The notes under the pieces are model-generated. The model had not been told where the DNA came from. It saw only the letters and a list, made by a program, of their open reading frames with translations, and ran no database searches. Shown piece after piece: positions 34,424-43,883 of a DNA stretch of 64,000 bases (position 1 is its first letter; each line of letters opens with the position of its first letter). The position numbers and the translations under genes were made by a program. Source of the DNA: CBDCUW01 sp965222745 (GTDB taxonomy: Bacteria; Planctomycetota; Planctomycetia; Pirellulales; Pirellulaceae); the NCBI GenBank assembly GCA_965222745.1, contig CBDCUW010000004.1:2604001-2668000 (forward strand). Reading direction: 5' to 3'.

Positions 34424-35608
34424 CTTATGTGATGAAATACGAGATCTCATGGGCTCCACGCCCCACAGGAAATCGATATTTAGACCTCGCATGAGAGCGT
34501 TTTGGAGAGCCGGGAAAAGGCGTTCGATCACTTCGGCATGCATTGACTCTGAATGAATTACCGCGTAGCTCGACGCTTCATCTCGACCACCCAACCTGTT
34601 ATTCAGATACTTCTCGTGCGAATCGCCATCAACAATGAATTCAATCTGATCTGCGCGGACAGGATACTCCGCAGGAGGATCGAATTCGAGATCTTGAAGC
34701 CACAAGTCTTTTCTGTCCGAATTATCTTCATCTTCAAAATTGCGGGTTTGTTGCGACACGTTAACCTGTATGGTCCGATCGAGATTAAGCCGCTCCGCGA
34801 ATGTTTCATCGCTGGAATATCCGGCGGCGGCAACCAACATCTCGCGTGCAAGTTCCTCTTGAGCATCGCCCATATCTTTGTCGTCCTTTTCAAGAGTCTC
34901 TGCATCCGCTTCCGTCTCGTCTACCGGCTCCATGGCTCGCCAGTATTCCCGCGCCCCGTCACTCGCTTTGTCAAAAATGTCGGCCTCAAGCACTAACTCC
35001 TCGGCCCATGCCTGCGGCAGACCCGTGATTGATTTCGCCTCGACGTCAACATCCAACATGGCCCAATCGGAATCGCGGTCAAGAGTCACCGGACCAACGT
35101 GCAAGATTCGCTCGTCCGGCGCAACGGAAATAAAACGACGAACTTGGTTCGGCTCGGGATCAGTCCAGAATTCTGGAGGCAGCACCAAGTAGGGCTTCCC
35201 CGTTCGATGTACCTTCTTCAAGGTTCCAAGCTGGACAAAATTCAATTCCGCGAGTTTGCAGACGCTCCCCCAGAGCCGTTCCATAATCACCTTGGTGGAT
35301 CTCTCCTGGAGAATTTGTCGACTGGCGGGCAAGGAATCTGGGTCCTCTAGTGCCTGCCGACCAAGTTTTGTGATCGCGTAGGTCACGCTACCACCCGGTG
35401 TGAAATTGATCCAACCCGCATACATAAGCGTAACCATGCCCTGAATGACGACACTTCGATGCACACACAACAAATCCACAAGTTGGCCCGGCGTCGAAAC
35501 GCCCGCATCGACGGCTTCGAGCAAGGATCGCTCAAAAAGGGAGTATGGACGGCCTTTGACCGGCTGAAAGGCTACGCGATAAACGTGGATAGGTAGAAAG
35601 ACTTTCAT
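34418..35608 (-). pseudogene. mkoB-like PLD-family gene, 5' part, interrupted by the insertion sequence
   Basis: ATG 35608 overlaps the stop of the kinase-helicase gene as ATGA, giving translational coupling. Residues about 20-85 look like a winged helix (SLFERSLLEAVDAGVSTPGQ, LVDLLCVHRSVVIQGMVTLM). A central acidic region follows (DETEADAETLEKDDKDMGD), and from about residue 340 the start of a PLD-like nuclease domain (VIHSESMHAEVIERLFPALQ, NALMRGLNIDFLWG). The gene is cut after codon 397; the actual frame reads 2 codons plus a stop into the element, ending at 34409. The reconstructed protein would have 656 residues. Matches the MkoB role of type I Mokosh by domain and position. Confidence 0.82.
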
Positions 35609-38600
35609 GGCAAGAACTCGGTTGCTGACGAGTAATCGATCTTTATGCATGACCCATTCGAGAAGCAGTCTTGTATGTAGTCCGTTGCGCGTCGCCAGGC
35701 GGCAAGAGATTGAAGCACTTCATCATCTACACGAACGTCTCGGAGGTTCGTCTGAAAAAACTCCCAAGCACCGACGAGTACCAGTAGTTTCTCAGCTCGC
35801 GAAAATAGGACATTCATCCGCTCGTCCTCACTGAGAAACCCAAATGCCCCAGGCATTTTGCGACGGTTGTTGCGCACGAGTGACACCACAACGACGTCTG
35901 CTTCGTTTCCTTGAAACGAATCGACAGTCCCCGCCGGGAATTGGCCCTTTGGGAGAGGCTTCAACCATTCAGGCGGTGACTGATAGAAGGATTCCAGCGC
36001 TTCGCTCAACAGGTTTACCTGGGCGCGGTACGGCGATAAGACCGCTAAGCTCAACTGCTCATCCGACTGAGCGCCCAGTCGTAACTGCGACAGGAATTGA
36101 ACAACCGCATCCACCTCTAGCTGTGACGTGTACATACCGCGGTGGGACTCTTCAGCCTGCTCAGCGGCCCAGCCCACATCAAGCCAAATGAGCGGCATTC
36201 CCACTATTTCGCCAGGCGAGACGAATTCGTGCACTACGCGATCAACGGGAACGCCATTCGAGTCTACTGTCATACTGTCGATCTTGCGCTCTTGCTCATA
36301 GAAAGCGCGACTAACCAGTCCAGCCAGCACTGGATGCATTCTGTGCTGCTGCCATAACATCGAATGCATGGGTGGCTTGTCGTGGCTCTCTGCCCACTGT
36401 TTACAGCGCAGGAACGTATCCTTGAACACTTTCATTTGGCCTTCCCAGCGATCGGTCTTGGCCTTCTTGGCTTCCACACCGTCGGACGCATCAGATTTGC
36501 CGAGATTGCGCCATGACCTAACGAGATCCATATCGACTAATCCACCAGAACGATCAAGCTCCCATAGACGGTCCATCACGGAATCCATGTCACCAATCGC
36601 ATCTATGAAGTCCTTGACTCGATACGGTGGTAACTGCTGGTGATCACCAATCAGCAGCCAACGATAGGCGTTCTGCAGCGGTAGCACCAAGTCGAAACCA
36701 TGTGCTTTCCCGGCTTCCTCAATAATGGACCAGTCGAATGTCAGCGGTGAAACTGCGATCTGCGCCAGGTCGCCGGATGTAGATGAGGAGTACGTTAGGT
36801 TAGCGGATCGCTTTACTAGTTCCATAAAGTCGTTTGCGCAAGAATCGTTTTCATTCGCGTCGCCACTTTGAAGGCCAACCAGTGTCTGTTCGATGCGCTC
36901 GCGCCACCGTTCTCGTACCTCACCGATTTTGCCATCGCACTTTACCTGTTGAATTGCTGACCGGGCGTGGCTTAGAACTCGTCTCGTTACCTCCGCCGGA
37001 AATGCGGGATCGGCCTTCCCCTTCACTGCATCGTGGCTTCTCGGAAAACGAATCGCCAGCGGACTTCTAAGGAAATCCTCGCTGTGCAATGCTTCATCCA
37101 CACGCTGGCGAAGCACGTCCACTGCCGGATGAGCCTGCGCAGTAACAAGAACCTGAGTTACATCCGAATCACTGAAGATCTGTCGGAGTAATGAAGCAAC
37201 AAGCGTCGTCTTGCCAGTCCCCGGTGGCCCTTGCAGAGTGAACAATGGCCTTGTTCTCCAAATGTACTTGATTGCTTCTGTCTTAGCCTCATCGAGTAGT
37301 TTGCCAGGCTCTACACCTTCATTGACGTCGCGGGGCAGGACGGATGAGGTGTCGATATACTGATAGTCTGGGTCCAAAAACGTACGCAGCAAGTAAGAGT
37401 GAAGCAAAAGTCGATCGATTGCCCTCTTCCGCCGTCTAAGAAGCGTCACTTGTCCAAACATGCCACGCGTGCGCAAAAATGCTCTTTGCGGAGGCGGCGT
37501 ATGATTCTTGTTGAATAGTCGGGCAAGGTGCAGCTTGTTGCCGGCTATGTCAAACTTCTTTATCTCCCAAAACTCGCTCCCTTTTACTTCGCGGTTCAAA
37601 TACAGTGCTTCCTCTGGGCCCAAATAGACGCGTCCCTCTGCTGCGACGTTTTGCGACAACATGCTCAGCATGTCATGACGCTGAAGGTAGTCAGGCAGTT
37701 CCCTAGGCTCTTCGCGGATGACCGCTTGCTCAACATCATCAATCACCGAATGAGTCAGAACGTCAACATGAAAAATCTCGGCGTCTCGCATAAGGAGTTC
37801 GATCTGGTTTGTGATACGGAAGAACTCCTGGAATTCCCTGAGCCTGAGTTCAGCGCCACTCCCTTCGTCACTTGGGAAATACCGAGTCCAGGACGTGGCA
37901 TTCTGAGTTATCTCACGGCGATTGCGATAGAAAGTTTTGAGATCGTAAGGGAAGATCGATACCCCCTTCAGCTCACACTGATCACCTTCGCCGGTCGAAA
38001 AACGAACATCATCTACTTTTCCCGTAAACGCAATTTTCCAGGGTGGAAGCTTGCCCTCATCATCCGTATGCTCAGTGATCCAATATCCAAGCTGTTTCCC
38101 CTTTAAGGTAAAACTTCGACCACCGGGCTTACGAATAATCTTTGAATCGCTCAGATCGTTCTTAATAAAATCCAGCTGAGATTGGAAGTCATCCGCCATG
38201 ACCTGGGATTGCGGATCTTTGGATCGAAGAATATCAAGTATTGCTCTTGTCAAGTCTTCGCCCAGCTGGCACGCCAAGACCAGTCTGTCGCCGCCCGCAG
38301 GCGCAGGCCGGTCGAGCTTTGTTATAAGCTCGTCCATTCGCAACAATATGGTCTTAGCTCTAGAAAGAGTTGATTTCGGATTGGGCGCGATCAGCTCGAG
38401 TATGAATTGCTCCTCCATTCCGCCGAGCCTCGATTCCCGTACTCGACGGGCAAGGCTGCGTACGTAACCTGGGTCCGCCGGATTCCCTTCGGCTTTCGAG
38501 AAGAGTCTTGCCAAAGTAACACCAAACCCGAACCAGTCAGATTCAAAAGAGCAAGGCTGGCAGAGGCCGTCTGAGGATTGCACCGGTAACGCAAGCGTCT

Positions 38601-39165
38601 CGCTATCTGTTAAGCGAATGGTCCACGCGAATCCTCCTAGTCGGAATGTCTCCGGCTCACCCGTATCGCCAACAAATATTGCGCGAGGTGAGACCGCACG
38701 GTGAAGCATCTGACATTCATGAATCTTGGCGAGTCCCTCCGCGACGCGCCGCATGCTTCTCCAAAGTTCAAGTCGGCTATCAACCGAATCCAACGAAGTC
38801 AACCATTCGTTCTGGTGTCCCTCGCGGAACAATTGCTCTAGCGTACCGAAACCAGTAGTTTTCAAGACGAGCACAAAACAGCCGCCGTCCTCCGCATCGA
38901 ATTGCCAAAGACCAGCGTCACGGATTGTTTGAATGCTTCGCTCAATTCCGGGCAATCCTGAGATCCGGAACACGTTTCTCAGCTCAGCGTTCCACAGTGC
39001 CTGCTGAACGGGATCAGGCCGCTTACCCTGAAAAGTCCAAGTACGGATCAACCAACTACCATACTCGTCGTCGCGAGCACGCCATGTTTGTCCTGCGCCG
39101 GAATCGTCAATCAGTTGTACGAGCTCATACTTTCGGTTAAGCAACCGGTCCCCAATACTCAACAT
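35605..39165 (-). CDS. mkoA: MkoA-like protein: pseudokinase domain plus COG1112-type superfamily 1 helicase
   Basis: A 1186-residue protein starting at ATG 39165 (MLSIGDRLLNRKYELVQLID). Residues 1-290 have a protein-kinase fold, but the catalytic loop is HRAVSP (Asp replaced by Ala157), DFG is LGGF (176-179) and the VAIK Lys is absent, so it is probably a pseudokinase. The C-terminal half is an UPF1/DNA2-like helicase: Walker A GPPGTGKT (646-653), motif II DWSIIEEAG (811-819), motif III GDHQQLPP (840-847), QHRMHP (940-945), VDSFQG (1081-1086) and NVLFSRA (1118-1124). Kinase-like plus COG1112 helicase, followed by a PLD-like partner, is the layout described for type I Mokosh anti-phage systems. 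The divergent neighbour is an AAA ATPase. The symbol is an assignment by architecture only. Confidence 0.83.
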   Translation of the reverse strand: MLSIGDRLLNRKYELVQLIDDSGAGQTWRARDDEYGSWLIRTWTFQGKRPDPVQQALWNAELRNVFRISGLPGIERSIQTIRDAGLWQFDAEDGGCFVLVLKTTGFGTLEQLFREGHQNEWLTSLDSVDSRLELWRSMRRVAEGLAKIHECQMLHRAVSPRAIFVGDTGEPETFRLGGFAWTIRLTDSETLALPVQSSDGLCQPCSFESDWFGFGVTLARLFSKAEGNPADPGYVRSLARRVRESRLGGMEEQFILELIAPNPKSTLSRAKTILLRMDELITKLDRPAPAGGDRLVLACQLGEDLTRAILDILRSKDPQSQVMADDFQSQLDFIKNDLSDSKIIRKPGGRSFTLKGKQLGYWITEHTDDEGKLPPWKIAFTGKVDDVRFSTGEGDQCELKGVSIFPYDLKTFYRNRREITQNATSWTRYFPSDEGSGAELRLREFQEFFRITNQIELLMRDAEIFHVDVLTHSVIDDVEQAVIREEPRELPDYLQRHDMLSMLSQNVAAEGRVYLGPEEALYLNREVKGSEFWEIKKFDIAGNKLHLARLFNKNHTPPPQRAFLRTRGMFGQVTLLRRRKRAIDRLLLHSYLLRTFLDPDYQYIDTSSVLPRDVNEGVEPGKLLDEAKTEAIKYIWRTRPLFTLQGPPGTGKTTLVASLLRQIFSDSDVTQVLVTAQAHPAVDVLRQRVDEALHSEDFLRSPLAIRFPRSHDAVKGKADPAFPAEVTRRVLSHARSAIQQVKCDGKIGEVRERWRERIEQTLVGLQSGDANENDSCANDFMELVKRSANLTYSSSTSGDLAQIAVSPLTFDWSIIEEAGKAHGFDLVLPLQNAYRWLLIGDHQQLPPYRVKDFIDAIGDMDSVMDRLWELDRSGGLVDMDLVRSWRNLGKSDASDGVEAKKAKTDRWEGQMKVFKDTFLRCKQWAESHDKPPMHSMLWQQHRMHPVLAGLVSRAFYEQERKIDSMTVDSNGVPVDRVVHEFVSPGEIVGMPLIWLDVGWAAEQAEESHRGMYTSQLEVDAVVQFLSQLRLGAQSDEQLSLAVLSPYRAQVNLLSEALESFYQSPPEWLKPLPKGQFPAGTVDSFQGNEADVVVVSLVRNNRRKMPGAFGFLSEDERMNVLFSRAEKLLVLVGAWEFFQTNLRDVRVDDEVLQSLAAWRRATDYIQDCFSNGSCIKIDYSSATEFLP

Positions 39166-39306
39166 TGGAAGATCCTCGAATCTGTATCTTGTTGAGGTTG
39201 TGATCACCCTACACTGAGGCACGCAATCACAACGGTACAGCCATTCCGTTACAATTTCGTGATTGTACGTCTGTTTCGCCAGCTGTTGGCTTTTTTGGGG
39301 TAGAAA
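39166..39306. promoter_or_regulatory. Shared divergent promoter region of the defence locus
   Basis: The 141 bp between the kinase-helicase start and the AAA ATPase start must hold both promoters. It is AT-richer than its surroundings (GTTGGCTTTTTTGGGGTAG near the ATPase start), but I cannot place -35/-10 boxes confidently. Confidence 0.4.
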
Positions 39307-40515
39307 ATGTCGAAACCTCCAAACCCTTTCTCTCCTCAGAAGGTTGCAAGCGCAGGACTTTTTGCCGGTCGTAAAGAAGAAATTGAGCACATAAGGCGAA
39401 TACTCAACGACACGCGAGGCGGAAACGCGAGCAATTTTGCGATTGTTGGGGAGCGTGGCATCGGAAAATCCTCACTCATGAACAGGATTCGCGAGCTTGC
39501 CATTGCCCGTGATGATGATGTTCCAAGTAGCAAGGGGCTCCTAGTTTGCCAGATAGACCTGGACGAACGCGACAGTATTGACACCATGCTCGAAAAGCTC
39601 AGCAAGGAGGTCTGGATGGACGTGGAAAAAGTTACCGTCGCTCGCGGTTGGCTGAAAAAGGCTTGGGATTTCGTAACACGCTGGGAGGCGCTCGGCGTTA
39701 AGTATTCACCTAACCCGCACGCGCCGGCAACCGTTGAATCATTCGTCAAGGATTTGGCAAAAACAATATGCCGGATTAGGAAGACTCATGACGGAATTCT
39801 CCTACTCATAGATGAGGCAGACACGCCGGCTTCCGAGGCAGGTCTTGGATTGCTGCTAAAAAGGGTAATTGAGCGTTTTCCGAAGGAGGACTGCAAAAAT
39901 GTCGGCTTCGGAATTGCCGGTCAAACTCGATTACTTGACCGATTGAGAATCTCACATGCATCCTCACTTCGACCGTTTTGGATCTGCGACCTAAAGCCAC
40001 TTATCGAAGCCGAGCGCCGAAGTGTCATCCACGCAGGCATAAGCGCAGTTGATTCGCGCGAGTTTACGTTGAGAATGGATGCAAGTGCCGAAAACTGGAT
40101 TGTCGATCACAGTGAAGGGTATCCGCACTTTCTCCAACAGTATTGCCACGCAGCATTTGAGGCCAACACGGATGATGTGATTGATTTGCGCGACGCTTGG
40201 AACGGTGCATTCGGCGAGCACGGTGCCATCGCTCAACTTGGCGCTTCATATTTCGAGGGCATGTTCGTGTCAGATGACGTTTCGGATATAGAGAGACAGA
40301 TATTGACGACGCTTGCGGAAAACGGGTCGAGATTTACGCCGCTGTCCGAGATTCTTGCGAGATGCGAGGAAGATGAGTCCTTCGTCGGACCGGCATTGAA
40401 CCGGTTGCTCGATCAGCAGACTATCCAACACGATCCCATTAAGATTCAGGAATACAGGATCATTCTGCGCTCATTTGCTTCGTGGATACGCACCCGAGTT
40501 CGAGGTGCAACTTGA
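39307..40515 (+). CDS. AAA ATPase with C-terminal winged helix (Orc1/Cdc6-like)
   Basis: A 402-residue ATPase starting at ATG 39307. GLFAGRKEEIEHIRRIL is the characteristic start of the AAA_16/Orc-like family, followed by Walker A GERGIGKSSLM (about residues 48-58), Walker B GILLLIDEADT (about 163-173) and a sensor-like GFGIAGQTRLLDRL. The C-terminal 100 residues (SDIERQILTTLAENGSRFTP, LSEILARCEEDESFVGPALN) form a likely winged helix. No effector domain is fused. Because it shares a promoter region with the Mokosh-like operon it may belong to the defence island, as regulator or independent system. This is inference from position. Confidence 0.85.
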   Translation: MSKPPNPFSPQKVASAGLFAGRKEEIEHIRRILNDTRGGNASNFAIVGERGIGKSSLMNRIRELAIARDDDVPSSKGLLVCQIDLDERDSIDTMLEKLSKEVWMDVEKVTVARGWLKKAWDFVTRWEALGVKYSPNPHAPATVESFVKDLAKTICRIRKTHDGILLLIDEADTPASEAGLGLLLKRVIERFPKEDCKNVGFGIAGQTRLLDRLRISHASSLRPFWICDLKPLIEAERRSVIHAGISAVDSREFTLRMDASAENWIVDHSEGYPHFLQQYCHAAFEANTDDVIDLRDAWNGAFGEHGAIAQLGASYFEGMFVSDDVSDIERQILTTLAENGSRFTPLSEILARCEEDESFVGPALNRLLDQQTIQHDPIKIQEYRIILRSFASWIRTRVRGAT

Positions 40516-40998
40516 ATCCAATCGCAAGCGAGGCAAAGTGAGACCCGTCCGCAAACTCAGGGCTCAACAGCGGCATTCTGCGACGGACTTCGGCACGGAA
40601 CAAAATGATCCAACCGCGATCGGTCGTGATTCGATATAGATCTGGCCAATTCACTCGTATCGGGATGCTCCACGACAAGGCGGTCAAGCGCTACGGTGTA
40701 TTGCGAAACGGTCGCAAAAAGTCTCTGTCGTTCTGGCGCGCTCAGGACTAACCGCCCTGAGTCACGAGGGCTCACGCTGACATGCTGCGTCGGTTACAAC
40801 GACCGAATGCAGTTTCAATTATTCATTCGGCGCCGAAGTTGGACCAACCGCTCGGAGTTGCGCCGACGGCAAACTGCAGTAGGTGCCCAACACCGCCGCG
40901 TTGAGAGCTATGTATCTGCTTGCCAGTTGGTGGGCGGTCGCGTCTTGCTGCAGGCGGGAAAATGGGTCAGTCCGAAGTGCCGAACGACACTCAGGACT
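40516..40998. other. Gene-poor spacer with possible decayed coding sequence
   Basis: No convincing gene. On the minus strand, frames around 40470-40690 contain coding-like stretches (NWPDLYRITTDRGWIILFRA, EFADGSHFASLAIGF) and an adjoining frame to 40775 contains SAPERQRLFATVSQYTVALD. They are in different frames and too short, so this may be a frameshifted relic whose family I cannot name. Confidence 0.3.
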
Positions 40999-42519
40999 TC
41001 ATTGCGCTCGATAGCCCTTTTCTCGCTTTCTTTTGGGAGGTGGCGGCGGTTGGATGCCTTGGGCCAGCATGATGTTTCGAATCGCTGTTGCTGTTTCGTA
41101 GGAGGGTTTGAAGTTTCCGCCGCCGCGATGACCCAGCGCGATCCAGAGGGGCATTCTGCCGTTCTTGCTCGGTTCGCTCCAGAGTTCGACGTCCGAACCG
41201 TTTTTCGCCAGGTAGTTGACGACCGAGGGCATCATTTTGTAGGCGGCGCCGTGCATGGCGGTCTCGCCGTTGTTGTCGACGGCGTTGACGTTTGCGCCGA
41301 TTTCGATCAGGAGCTTGACCGCTTCCAAACACTCCTGCTCGGTGCCGGCGGAGTCGCCTGAAGAGCCGGTTCCGATTCCCGCGGCCATCATCAATGGCGT
41401 CCAACCACCTGCGTTGGGAGTTTTCGGGTCGGCACCCAGTTCGAGCAGCACGCGCATGAGTGCGACGTCGCCGGTTCCCGCGGCACACAAGAAGGCAGTT
41501 GTTCCCTTCTTGCCGAATTTGCCGCGGCCACCATTCGACTTTTTGCGAAGATTGACATCGGCGCCATGCTCGACGAGCACTCGGACGAATTGAAGACTGG
41601 TCAGACGGCCCGATCCAATCGGTGGGGGATCGCCGTCGGCATTGTCGCCAATCGGTGGTTTGCGCACCCAAGAGAGTGTGTGTAGCGGTGTGAAACCGGT
41701 CCGCTGATCGTTGGGGTTGGCACCGGCACGCAGGAGTTCGACGGCGAGTTCGAAGTGGCCGTTTTCAATGGCCAGCAGAAGTGGCGATGTACCACCAACG
41801 AGGCCCTTGGCTGGGGTCTTCTTGGGATGCACGGCCAAGTTGACGTCGTCGCCAGCGGCCAACAGTCGCTTCACGACGGAAGTATGACCTTGGCGGACCG
41901 CGAACATCATGGCGGTGAACCCCGAATCGAGAGCTGTGTCGAATTCGGCGCCGGCATCGAGCAACACGTCCACCACTTCGGCATGCCCCTCGGCGGCAGC
42001 CCACATCAAGGCGGTCTGTCCGCGTCCTTCTTTCGCGTTGACTTTTGCGCCCTTGGCCAGAAGTGCGCGAACGGGATCGGCGCGTCCGGTTCGGGCCGCG
42101 GTCATCAGGGGCGTCTCACCACCGAGCAGCGCAGCGTTGGGGTTGGCTCCGCGGTCCAGCAAGAGCCGGATCATTTTTGCATTGCCGCCGGCGCAGGCAA
42201 TCGACAGAGGAGAGACGCCATAACGATTGGCGAGATTCACGTCGGCACCCGCTTGAACGAGTGCCTCGGCCGTTTTCACGTCTTCCAGGTAGATTGCCCA
42301 GTGCAGCGCCGTCGTGCCATCGGCTTGAGCCGCGTCCACATCGACCTTGCCGGCCAGCAAGCGGCCGATCGCCTCGTGGTCTTGTTTTTCAACCGCGCTG
42401 GCCAGCTGCGGTTCGCTTCCCTGTAGCGACAGACTGAAGGTCGTCAGCAGCACCAACGCGCCTGCGCCCAGAACTCGCATCATCCACATGAGGTTTGGCT
42501 CCCGATCGATTCGCCGCAT
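40999..42519 (-). CDS. Exported ankyrin-repeat protein
   Basis: A 506-residue protein with about ten ankyrin repeats between residues 60 and 450, for example DGTTALHWAIYLEDVKTAEA, YGVSPLSIACAGGNAKMIRL and GGWTPLMMAAGIGTGSS. A hydrophobic signal segment (MMRVLGAGALVLLTTFSLSL) begins 13 codons in, so ATG 42480 or 42489 could be the true start; 42519 lies 17 bp after the DUF1552 stop. Secreted ankyrin proteins often follow cytochrome/DUF1552 genes in planctomycetes. It is the last member of a three-gene operon (cytochrome-DUF1592, DUF1552, ankyrin). Probably a protein-protein interaction scaffold outside the cytoplasm. The tail PPPPPKRKREKG is proline-basic. Confidence 0.9.
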   Translation of the reverse strand: MRRIDREPNLMWMMRVLGAGALVLLTTFSLSLQGSEPQLASAVEKQDHEAIGRLLAGKVDVDAAQADGTTALHWAIYLEDVKTAEALVQAGADVNLANRYGVSPLSIACAGGNAKMIRLLLDRGANPNAALLGGETPLMTAARTGRADPVRALLAKGAKVNAKEGRGQTALMWAAAEGHAEVVDVLLDAGAEFDTALDSGFTAMMFAVRQGHTSVVKRLLAAGDDVNLAVHPKKTPAKGLVGGTSPLLLAIENGHFELAVELLRAGANPNDQRTGFTPLHTLSWVRKPPIGDNADGDPPPIGSGRLTSLQFVRVLVEHGADVNLRKKSNGGRGKFGKKGTTAFLCAAGTGDVALMRVLLELGADPKTPNAGGWTPLMMAAGIGTGSSGDSAGTEQECLEAVKLLIEIGANVNAVDNNGETAMHGAAYKMMPSVVNYLAKNGSDVELWSEPSKNGRMPLWIALGHRGGGNFKPSYETATAIRNIMLAQGIQPPPPPKRKREKGYRAQ

Positions 42520-42536
42520 CGTCTCACCTGCCGAGA

Positions 42537-43883
42537 TTACAAGGGCAGTGGCTCGAACAATTCCTCGACCGTGCCCGTGCTATCGGCAAATCGTTCAATG
42601 TCGACGCCTGCCTTGTTCAGAAGCGTGACGTGCAAATTGGCCAGCGGTGTCTGGCGACCATATTGGATATGACGACCGCCCTTCATTCGTCCCGCCGCCC
42701 CGCCGGCCACGAGAATAGGAAGATTGGAATGATCGTGCGTGTTCGGATTGCCCATGCCGCTGCCGTACAGCAACAGCGAGTGGTCCAGCAGGCTGCCGTT
42801 GCCGTCGGTCACTTTGCTCAGTTTTTCCACGAACTCGGCAAACAAGGAGACGTGAAACTGATTGATCTTGGCCATTCTGGCGATCTTGCTTTCGTCGTTG
42901 CCGTGATGCGACAGCGGATGGTGCGAATCGGGAACGCCAATTTCGGGATAGCTGCGATTGCTGGTTTCTCGGGCCAGCTGGAACGTGATCACGCGGGTGA
43001 TGTCGGCTTGCATCGCCAACAATTGAAGATCAAACATCAGCCGAGCGTGATCGGCGTAGGCCGCCGGCACACCCAAGGGGCGATCCAGGTCGGGCAGATC
43101 ATTGTCGGCCGCATCTGTCTCGGCCTTCCTGATGCGTCGTTCGACTTCTCGCACCGAATCCAGATACTGGTCGATCTTTTGGCGATCGCCAGGGCCGACT
43201 TCGCGTTTGAGTCGGGCGATGTCCTCGGTCACCCAGTCCAGCAGGCTGGCTTGCTTTCGCAATTCGGCCCCGCGCTCTTCCGCGCTACCGCCGTTGCCGA
43301 ACATGCTTTCGAAGACGATGCGCGGATGGGCTTCCGACGGCAGTGGCGTCGTTGGAGACGACCAAGAAAGATTGTTCTGATACACGCAGGCGTAGCCGTT
43401 GTCGCATTGTCCGACGGTCTGCATCAAATCCATCGACAATTCCATCGACGGCAATTGGGTTGCCTGGCCAATTTGTTTTGCCGCGATTTGATCCGCCGTT
43501 GTTCCCAGATAGTAATCGTTGCCTTCGGTATGCTTCGCTTTCGCGGCGCTCAGAAAAGCGGAGTTCGAAGTGGCGTGCGAACCGGGATAAGCATTGGCCA
43601 GTTCCAGATCGCTGATCACGGTCACGTGCTCGCGCACCGGAGCCAGCGAGTTGAGGATCATCGGCAACTCGCCGGCCAGATCGTCGCTTGCCGGTTTCCA
43701 TCGCGAAAGGTCGCATCCCATGGGCATGAACACGTATCCCAGCCGTCGAACGGGATGAGCCGCTGTTTTTTCCGTCGCAGTGGCTGCCGGCACCATCGCG
43801 TCGAGCAACGGGAGGGCGACCGACGCGCCCAGGCCGCGCAAGATCGTGCGACGCGAAATGGATTTTTTTTGAATGAAGTTCAT
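42537..43883 (-). CDS. DUF1552 family protein, Tat-exported
   Basis: A 448-residue protein of DUF1552, a family related in fold and context to DUF1501. The N-terminus has a twin-arginine motif (SRRTILRGLG, Arg11-Arg12). Family blocks include RRLGYVFMPMGCDLSRWKPA, YANAYPGSHATSNSAFLSA-like, ITFQLARETSNRSYPEIG, HHPLSHHGNDE and the end MGNPNTHDHSNLPILVAGG, LANLHVTLLNKAGVDIERFA DSTG. Its start overlaps the stop of the cytochrome/DUF1592 gene by 4 bp, indicating coupled synthesis. Function of the family is unknown; it may work with the cytochrome partner. Confidence 0.92.
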   Translation of the reverse strand: MNFIQKKSISRRTILRGLGASVALPLLDAMVPAATATEKTAAHPVRRLGYVFMPMGCDLSRWKPASDDLAGELPMILNSLAPVREHVTVISDLELANAYPGSHATSNSAFLSAAKAKHTEGNDYYLGTTADQIAAKQIGQATQLPSMELSMDLMQTVGQCDNGYACVYQNNLSWSSPTTPLPSEAHPRIVFESMFGNGGSAEERGAELRKQASLLDWVTEDIARLKREVGPGDRQKIDQYLDSVREVERRIRKAETDAADNDLPDLDRPLGVPAAYADHARLMFDLQLLAMQADITRVITFQLARETSNRSYPEIGVPDSHHPLSHHGNDESKIARMAKINQFHVSLFAEFVEKLSKVTDGNGSLLDHSLLLYGSGMGNPNTHDHSNLPILVAGGAAGRMKGGRHIQYGRQTPLANLHVTLLNKAGVDIERFADSTGTVEELFEPLPL

